A stretch of DNA of 41,962 bases, from contig JAOTVC010000007.1 in NCBI GenBank assembly GCA_029863585.1, positions 1 to 41,962 of the forward strand. The letters run 5' to 3'. The notes beneath the pieces were generated by a model that was given only the letters and a program-made list of their open reading frames with translations, ran no database searches and had not been told where the DNA came from. Position 1 is the stretch's first letter. Each line of letters begins with the position of its first letter. This document shows positions 41,521 through 41,962 of the stretch, piece by piece. The translations under genes and the position numbers were made by a program. The DNA comes from Alphaproteobacteria bacterium. GTDB lineage: Bacteria; Pseudomonadota; Alphaproteobacteria; SMXQ01.

Positions 41521-41962
41521 GACAACCTCCCGTTTTTTATGATGCCTTTTTCAACGATATATAATCGAGTTCATCTCGTCTTGCTATAAAGGCAGACACA
41601 GAAGGGCATTGTCAGCTGCGGATGCTACCAAGGCAGGCGAGGAACAGTTCATTCCCTTGTTCCAGGCCGCCGTCGCCATCCTGCAAGCCGTCCCACGCAC
41701 CAAAGGCAAACGTGCAGTTTCTTGAGAGTGTTTTCTAGGACTGCCCGGCACCTGACACGATCCAATCACCTGAACGCGCCTCAGGGACTCGAAAACCGCC
41801 GTTCGGGCGATTTGGCCAGATTGAGAGGGTCGAATCGCTTGTTAACCCAATGTCCGGTATTAGCCATAAGCGGACATTGTACCTTATCCTCATCATCAAA
41901 CGACCCGACGGTCGCTGGTTTCGTCACACGCGTTTTTTTGAGGAGAGTGGCGCGCCCTGGCA
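41521..41962. other. non-coding or decayed region at the right edge
   Basis: 442 bases without an intact gene. An AT-rich patch (41540-41590) can hold the promoter of the minus-strand binding protein. A 40-codon plus-strand frame ending at 41725 looks like a protein remnant. Repeat copy B lies at 41838-41879. The last 80 bases show no recognisable coding. Confidence 0.4.
41838..41879. repeat. palindromic repeat, copy B
   Basis: CTTGTTAACC is followed by arms CAATGTCCG (41848-41856) and CGGACATTG (41871-41879), with TAGCCA in the loop. About 32 of 42 bases match copy A, and arm changes are largely compensatory, so the hairpin rather than the sequence is preserved. Confidence 0.65.

Noticed and set aside
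40191-41879. Intact composite transposon
   Set aside because: Only a 42-codon transposase end is present, the flanking palindromes are diverged, and no terminal inverted repeats or target duplication can be seen.
1-41962. CRISPR arrays, tRNA and rRNA genes, phage genes
   Set aside because: No regularly spaced repeats, cloverleaf-like runs, rRNA-like sequence or phage structural/integrase genes were seen on reading through.

Overview
The window reads as a GC-rich, gene-dense stretch of an environmental alphaproteobacterial chromosome, probably Rhodospirillales-like. The clues are a DUF1491 gene, a VPLPA-CTERM surface protein, many tripartite tricarboxylate (TTT), TAXI and ABC solute-binding proteins, glutathione S-transferases and a molybdenum hydroxylase. 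This placement is inference from gene content. No rRNA, tRNA, CRISPR array or intact insertion sequence was seen.

Layout. 1-4.3 kb: the end of a GMC oxidoreductase, an HD-domain protein, a class II aldolase-like protein, an NAD-dependent epimerase, YjbQ and two small conserved proteins. 4.4-8.5 kb (minus): an apparent operon GST - 2x[4Fe-4S] ferredoxin - AprA-like flavoprotein - TAXI binding protein. 8.5-11.5 kb (plus): an AT-rich leader, a VPLPA-CTERM protein, a YfcG-like GST and two tandem secreted paralogs. 11.5-13.3 kb (minus): a VOC protein and a fumarylacetoacetase-family hydrolase. 13.4-20.4 kb (plus): a complete Fe3+-type ABC importer (binding protein, fused permease, ATPase) whose operon also holds a COG2403 P-loop protein and a carbamate kinase. 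20.4-23.6 kb (minus): three tandem amidohydrolase paralogs. 23.8-32.7 kb (plus): TTT binding protein, TctA-TctB-like fused permease, SDR, a second fused permease, a second TTT binding protein and a leaderless NMT1-like protein, closed by a strong terminator. 32.8-37.1 kb (minus): a CO-dehydrogenase-like hydroxylase, form II, in the order L-G-S-M. 37.4-40.1 kb: a fourth amidohydrolase paralog, a REP-like repeat pair, a second terminator, a VOC protein, DUF1491 and a cupin with a near-consensus promoter. 40.2-41.96 kb: a scarred, less GC-rich segment with a transposase remnant, two related palindromic repeats and a frameshifted TTT binding protein.

The unifying theme is uptake plus catabolism of small organic acids or amide/ureido compounds: five transport-type binding proteins (one ABC, three TTT, one TAXI) and one leaderless NMT1-like protein lie among hydrolases and oxidoreductases. 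The most unusual signal is a conserved ~70-residue C-terminal module with two invariant cysteines. It is fused to three binding proteins of two unrelated transporter classes (one ABC, two TTT), all within 18 kb. It looks like an undescribed accessory domain of periplasmic binding proteins.
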